From HTCC2207 sp002685195 (GTDB lineage Bacteria > Pseudomonadota > Gammaproteobacteria > Pseudomonadales > Porticoccaceae): DNA of 64,000 nucleotides. The notes under the pieces are model-generated. The model saw only the letters and a program-made list of their open reading frames with translations, was not told the DNA's origin and searched no databases. Every line of letters begins with the position of its first letter. Position 1 is the first letter of the stretch. The stretch is taken from positions 2,356,001 through 2,420,000 of the forward strand of contig CP179212.1 in the NCBI GenBank assembly GCA_051201675.1, given 5' to 3'. A program made the position numbers and the translations under genes. Below are positions 61,617-64,000 of the stretch, piece by piece.

Positions 61617-61802
61617 TTAACGGTGCTGCCCACAACATTTTTTAAACTTGCGCCCATTCCCGCAAGGGCAAGGATCGTTTCGTCCAATTTTAGCCTCTAT
61701 TCGCTTGACAGGATGCTGAGGCGGACAGCAGCTGGTATTACTACAGCAAGTATCGCTATCTTTAAAATTGTCGTTATTACCGGGTGAAGATGAGCCAACC
61801 AT
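61617..61802 (-). CDS. Small SEC-C motif zinc-binding protein
   Basis: 61 residues. IGRNDPCPCGNGRKFKKCCGQ is a classical SEC-C zinc motif, and the N-terminal half adds CCSNTSCCPPQHP, an unusual cluster of seven cysteines when both parts are counted with the SEC-C ones excluded. It may act as a zinc carrier or buffer between neighbours. It is 6 bp after merC-like gene. Confidence 0.82.
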   Translation of the reverse strand: MVGSSSPGNNDNFKDSDTCCSNTSCCPPQHPVKRIEAKIGRNDPCPCGNGRKFKKCCGQHR

Positions 61803-61808
61803 AATGCA

Positions 61809-62228
61809 TTAAACACTCTGATCAGCTGGGCAGGCACAGTCTTTATGATCTTGTGCGCGGCATAGACGGAAGTTAAGCCAGTGCGCTACCGCTACACAAC
61901 CTGCTCCGAGAACTGTCAGTATTTTTTCACCCGACTCGCCAATTCGCGCTTCTCCTAACGCTAATGCCAAAACTAACATCGCCAATCCAGTGAACCCCCA
62001 GGCGATAAACTGATATCTGCTGTGTTCTTTACACCCCAAGCTTAAGGCATAAATACTGCAGGGAATCACTGCTATTACCATCCAGAGGTGAAAAGCCTCA
62101 TTATCAAGATTCAATGCCGCAATGCTTGGTAGCATTAAAATTACAACGGGTAAAAACAAACAGTGGATGGCGCATGCCACTGACAATCCAATGGCCATCT
62201 TATCTGTTATTGCTTGTTCTGTTTTCAT
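61809..62228 (-). CDS. MerC-domain inner-membrane protein
   Basis: 139 residues, four hydrophobic helices. AIGLSVACAIHCLFLPVVILMLPS carries the cysteine-histidine motif of MerC-type metal transporters, and CRAQDHKDCACPADQ at the C-terminus adds further ligands. In a zur operon it likely handles zinc rather than mercury. It lies 19 bp after zur. Confidence 0.85.
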   Translation of the reverse strand: MKTEQAITDKMAIGLSVACAIHCLFLPVVILMLPSIAALNLDNEAFHLWMVIAVIPCSIYALSLGCKEHSRYQFIAWGFTGLAMLVLALALGEARIGESGEKILTVLGAGCVAVAHWLNFRLCRAQDHKDCACPADQSV

Positions 62229-62247
62229 GGAGTTCTTATCCTAATAT

Positions 62248-62709
62248 TTAAGCCGCCTGCGCGACACAACCTTCACATAGGCAGTTCATTTCTAACTGTG
62301 TGTTTACAAGCTTGAACCCAGCCTCATTGACGCTTTCTCGAAGCTCATCAATCGTTGCTGGTTTGATACCAATTTCTTTCACTTTGCTGCACTGTCTACA
62401 AATTAAAAACTGCGGGACAGCGTGCTCATGGCTACAGCTTATATGAGCACAGGCGACATACTTGTTTGCAAGGCTAAGTTTGTGCACCAAATGCTCGTCT
62501 TCAAGAAATTCTAAAATTCGATAGACCGACATAGCTGGCATACTTTCGCCGAATTGCTGTTTGCACACATCAATTAACTCATAAGCAGAAAGCGCCTTAT
62601 CAGATTGGATGAGCCCAGCCAAAACCTGTTTTCGTTTTACAGTTAAACGAGCACCGTGGGCTTTGCAATGCTGCTCTGCGTGTCCAATAATTCTGTCGAC
62701 GTGATTCAT
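62248..62709 (-). CDS. zur: Zinc uptake regulator (Fur family)
   Basis: 153 residues. CKAHGARLTVKRKQVLAGLIQSDKALSAYELIDVCKQQFGESMPAMSVYRILEFLEDEHLVHKL is the HTH. The structural zinc site CRQCSKVK with CLCEGC at the end, and the HISCSHEHAVPQF histidines, agree with Zur rather than Fur. It represses zinc import and zinc-saving genes when zinc is plentiful. First gene of zur-merC-SECC-COG0523. A candidate operator is at 62879-62896. Confidence 0.92.
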   Translation of the reverse strand: MNHVDRIIGHAEQHCKAHGARLTVKRKQVLAGLIQSDKALSAYELIDVCKQQFGESMPAMSVYRILEFLEDEHLVHKLSLANKYVACAHISCSHEHAVPQFLICRQCSKVKEIGIKPATIDELRESVNEAGFKLVNTQLEMNCLCEGCVAQAA

Positions 62710-63046
62710 GGTAGTTACCTATAACGATATGATGTAAGACTATCGGAATTGTGAGCAATTATTTATCACCGCACACATACTTGCTATTGGCAGGCTTCTT
62801 GTTTCGCCAGTAATTTATTTCCGTGTTCTGAACCTCGCCTAGGCTGTTCCAATCGACCCTAGGAGCTAAATTTACTGTGCTATGTTACAACATATCATTT
62901 ATTTTTACCAGTTAGGCCATGTACTTAGAGGCTCTATAAATCTTGTAAATAGACCGCGACTTTAAGAGACTTTTTGATGTCGAATGTCTTATTAGACTAG
63001 ATAATTCTTCCCTCAATTGACTATCTGATGCTTGGCGATGACCTAA
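62710..63046. promoter_or_regulatory. Promoter region of the zur unit
   Basis: 337 bp between the DUF1826 stop and the zur start. It contains a Zur-box-like palindrome at 62879-62896 and two CCTAGG palindromes around 62838-62862 without clear meaning. No ORF is credible. Confidence 0.5.
62879..62896. promoter_or_regulatory. Zur-box-like palindrome
   Basis: GCTATGTTACAACATATC: TATGTT and AACATA are perfectly inverted around AC. It resembles the GATATGTTATAACATATC-type boxes of Zur in proteobacteria (from memory). It is about 170 bp from the zur start, somewhat far, so it may act on an upstream promoter. Confidence 0.5.
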
Positions 63047-63736
63047 TCAGTGACTAAAATCCAGAGTCAATAATAAACGACGTTCACTGTCAGGTAAGCT
63101 AGGTGAGCGATGCACCAAACCAGCGTTTTCATTTCCTTCCCAAAGCTCACCTTTTAGCAGGCCAACATCCCCGCAGTTTAGTTGTTGAATGTCGTGATGA
63201 TTTTGGTACAACCCTGATTCATGGTCTGGCTTACCTTGACTGCCGACACCTAGTTTACTGCGATTAACTACCTGATGAGGCAACCACTCTGTAGCCACAC
63301 CTTGAAAGGTTGTGACTAAACGACAGGGTACTTTGTCGGCATGAAACTTGGGGCACATCGCGCGATCAAGTATTGCTAAACGAAATCCAGCTCGTTTAAT
63401 CTCAAAAAGGCAGCAAAACATATCGACTAGTTCGGTAATATTTTCACTAAGCTCTGATTGATCCGTATCTCCTAAAGCTTCACTGACACGTAAAAGCGCG
63501 CTTTGTGGCGTGACGGTCATAGATGTTTCAAAATTTGTGTTCGCTTTCAAAAAGCTGTCAACAGCTTGTCTGAGCGTTCCAGATAACTTACGTTGCCAAA
63601 CAACGATATTGGTGTCTTCTCGGTAGATATTAGTCAAAACTCTCGGCTCACCACTTTTAATGACGCCCCGAATTTTCACTTCTCTACCATGAATAGAACC
63701 AATACTTTGCGGATGGGCAAAGTTTAAAGAGCTCAT
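63047..63736 (-). CDS. DUF1826 family protein
   Basis: 229 residues from ATG 63736, which overlaps the stop of the preceding GTPase gene (ATGA), supporting this start. KFHADKVPCRLVTTFQGVATEWLPHQVVNRSKLG has conserved His and Cys residues that could bind a metal; GNENAGLVHRSPSLPDSERRLLLTLDF ends the protein. The pattern HxD...H near residues 135-145 and 210 resembles 2-oxoglutarate-type oxygenases but this is a guess. It is coupled to a COG0523 zinc GTPase, so it is probably its client or helper. Confidence 0.8.
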   Translation of the reverse strand: MSSLNFAHPQSIGSIHGREVKIRGVIKSGEPRVLTNIYREDTNIVVWQRKLSGTLRQAVDSFLKANTNFETSMTVTPQSALLRVSEALGDTDQSELSENITELVDMFCCLFEIKRAGFRLAILDRAMCPKFHADKVPCRLVTTFQGVATEWLPHQVVNRSKLGVGSQGKPDHESGLYQNHHDIQQLNCGDVGLLKGELWEGNENAGLVHRSPSLPDSERRLLLTLDFSH

Positions 63737-64000
63737 GCTTGCTCCCAAACAGGAAATGGGTCCTGCAATGTTGTCCAGTAGGCCTTACCTCGCAAGACAT
63801 CTTCTTCACTTAAAAGACAGTCATCAAGAGCACTTGTCATACCACTTTTGTCCAAACCTTGACCAATAAAAACAAGCTCCTGCCGCATATCGCCAAAGGG
63901 CTCGATCCAGCTCTTCTTGATAGAGGCTAAATACTCTTCATCTGTAGGCCAGTTTTTCTCGGGTATAGCTTTCCAAAACATACCAGCAAACCCATAGCGT
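63733..64000 (-). CDS. COG0523/ZigA-type zinc GTPase, C-terminal part only
   Basis: The frame is open from the right edge and ends at 63733; about 89 residues are visible. RYGFAGMFWKAIPEKNWP, then KSWIEPFGDMRQELVFIGQGLDKSGMTSALDDCLLSEEDV is the C-terminal domain of the ZigA branch of CobW GTPases. The nucleotide-binding half is outside the window. It overlaps DUF1826 by 4 bp, so the two are translationally coupled. Confidence 0.85.
   Translation of the reverse strand, partial: RYGFAGMFWKAIPEKNWPTDEEYLASIKKSWIEPFGDMRQELVFIGQGLDKSGMTSALDDCLLSEEDVLRGKAYWTTLQDPFPVWEQA

Noticed and set aside
62838..62862. Two CCTAGG palindromes in the zur promoter region
   Set aside because: Each is a 6-bp self-palindrome; their order suggests neither a terminator nor a known operator.
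1..64000. tRNA, rRNA, CRISPR arrays, insertion sequences, prophage
   Set aside because: I looked for cloverleaf-like stretches, regularly spaced repeats, transposase or integrase motifs and found none.

Overview
The window is a chromosomal segment of about 43-44 % G+C from a heterotrophic, probably marine gammaproteobacterium. Supporting signs are TonB-dependent receptors, TRAP and sodium-symporter uptake, GTP-type PEP carboxykinase, a PhhA/PhhB plus Hpd/Fah/Mai route for aromatic amino acids, and a Zur-type zinc cluster. The codon use and gene style recall oligotrophic Cellvibrionales-like lineages, but this is inference and no rRNA or tRNA is present to test it. I found no insertion sequence, integrase, CRISPR array or phage gene.

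Layout. 1-5340: a TonB receptor running off the left edge, an exported bicupin with an NCS1 permease, and an MFS transporter. 5683-11981: an operon of an isochorismatase-fold amidohydrolase, two PuuE-like deacetylase-fold proteins, a GntR/UTRA regulator and a complete TRAP transporter; this looks like uptake and hydrolysis of a small polar compound, possibly a cyclic ureide or imide. 12024-14353: a flavoprotein dehydrogenase and an HMG-CoA-lyase-type enzyme. 14492-23331: a second TonB receptor, diheme cytochrome c, Tat-exported DUF1838 protein, PAS protein, sodium symporter and a lipoprotein metallo-beta-lactamase. 23699-32567: IclR, LacI and TetR regulators with a metallo-hydrolase, two HIBADH-family dehydrogenases around a triple-RidA protein, and a CocE/NonD hydrolase. 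32564-36551: a cell-envelope group (lipoprotein cytochrome, DUF6152, two small membrane proteins, two related secreted proteins). 36602-50784: a CoA-ester degradation region (amidohydrolase, lyase, two CaiB/BaiF proteins, LeuCD-type hydro-lyase, enol-lactonase-like hydrolase, flavin reductase, luciferase-like monooxygenase, acyl-CoA dehydrogenase). 51105-64000: more housekeeping-like genes (PEP carboxykinase, Phe/Tyr catabolism, zinc homeostasis).

The intergenic DNA is unusually readable. Five sets of repeated or palindromic sites can be seen by eye, each next to a regulator gene: TTATC-N4-GATAA (upstream of tetR and at three or four other promoters), TTGCAAGCGTATGCAA (upstream of lacI, the amidohydrolase and the fused CoA transferase), a 60-bp block shared by the iclR and second TonB-receptor promoters, paired 18-bp palindromes between hpd and a marR gene, and TACCCTA heptamers between an Lrp-type regulator and phhA. 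They suggest that the scattered catabolic operons are tied together by local regulators.

The most interesting points are the tyrosine operon, in which a VOC-fold protein sits where homogentisate dioxygenase would be expected; the single-chain triple RidA protein; the secreted-protein/DUF6152 group of unknown function; and the LacI and TetR site sets. All functions are read from sequence motifs without database searches.
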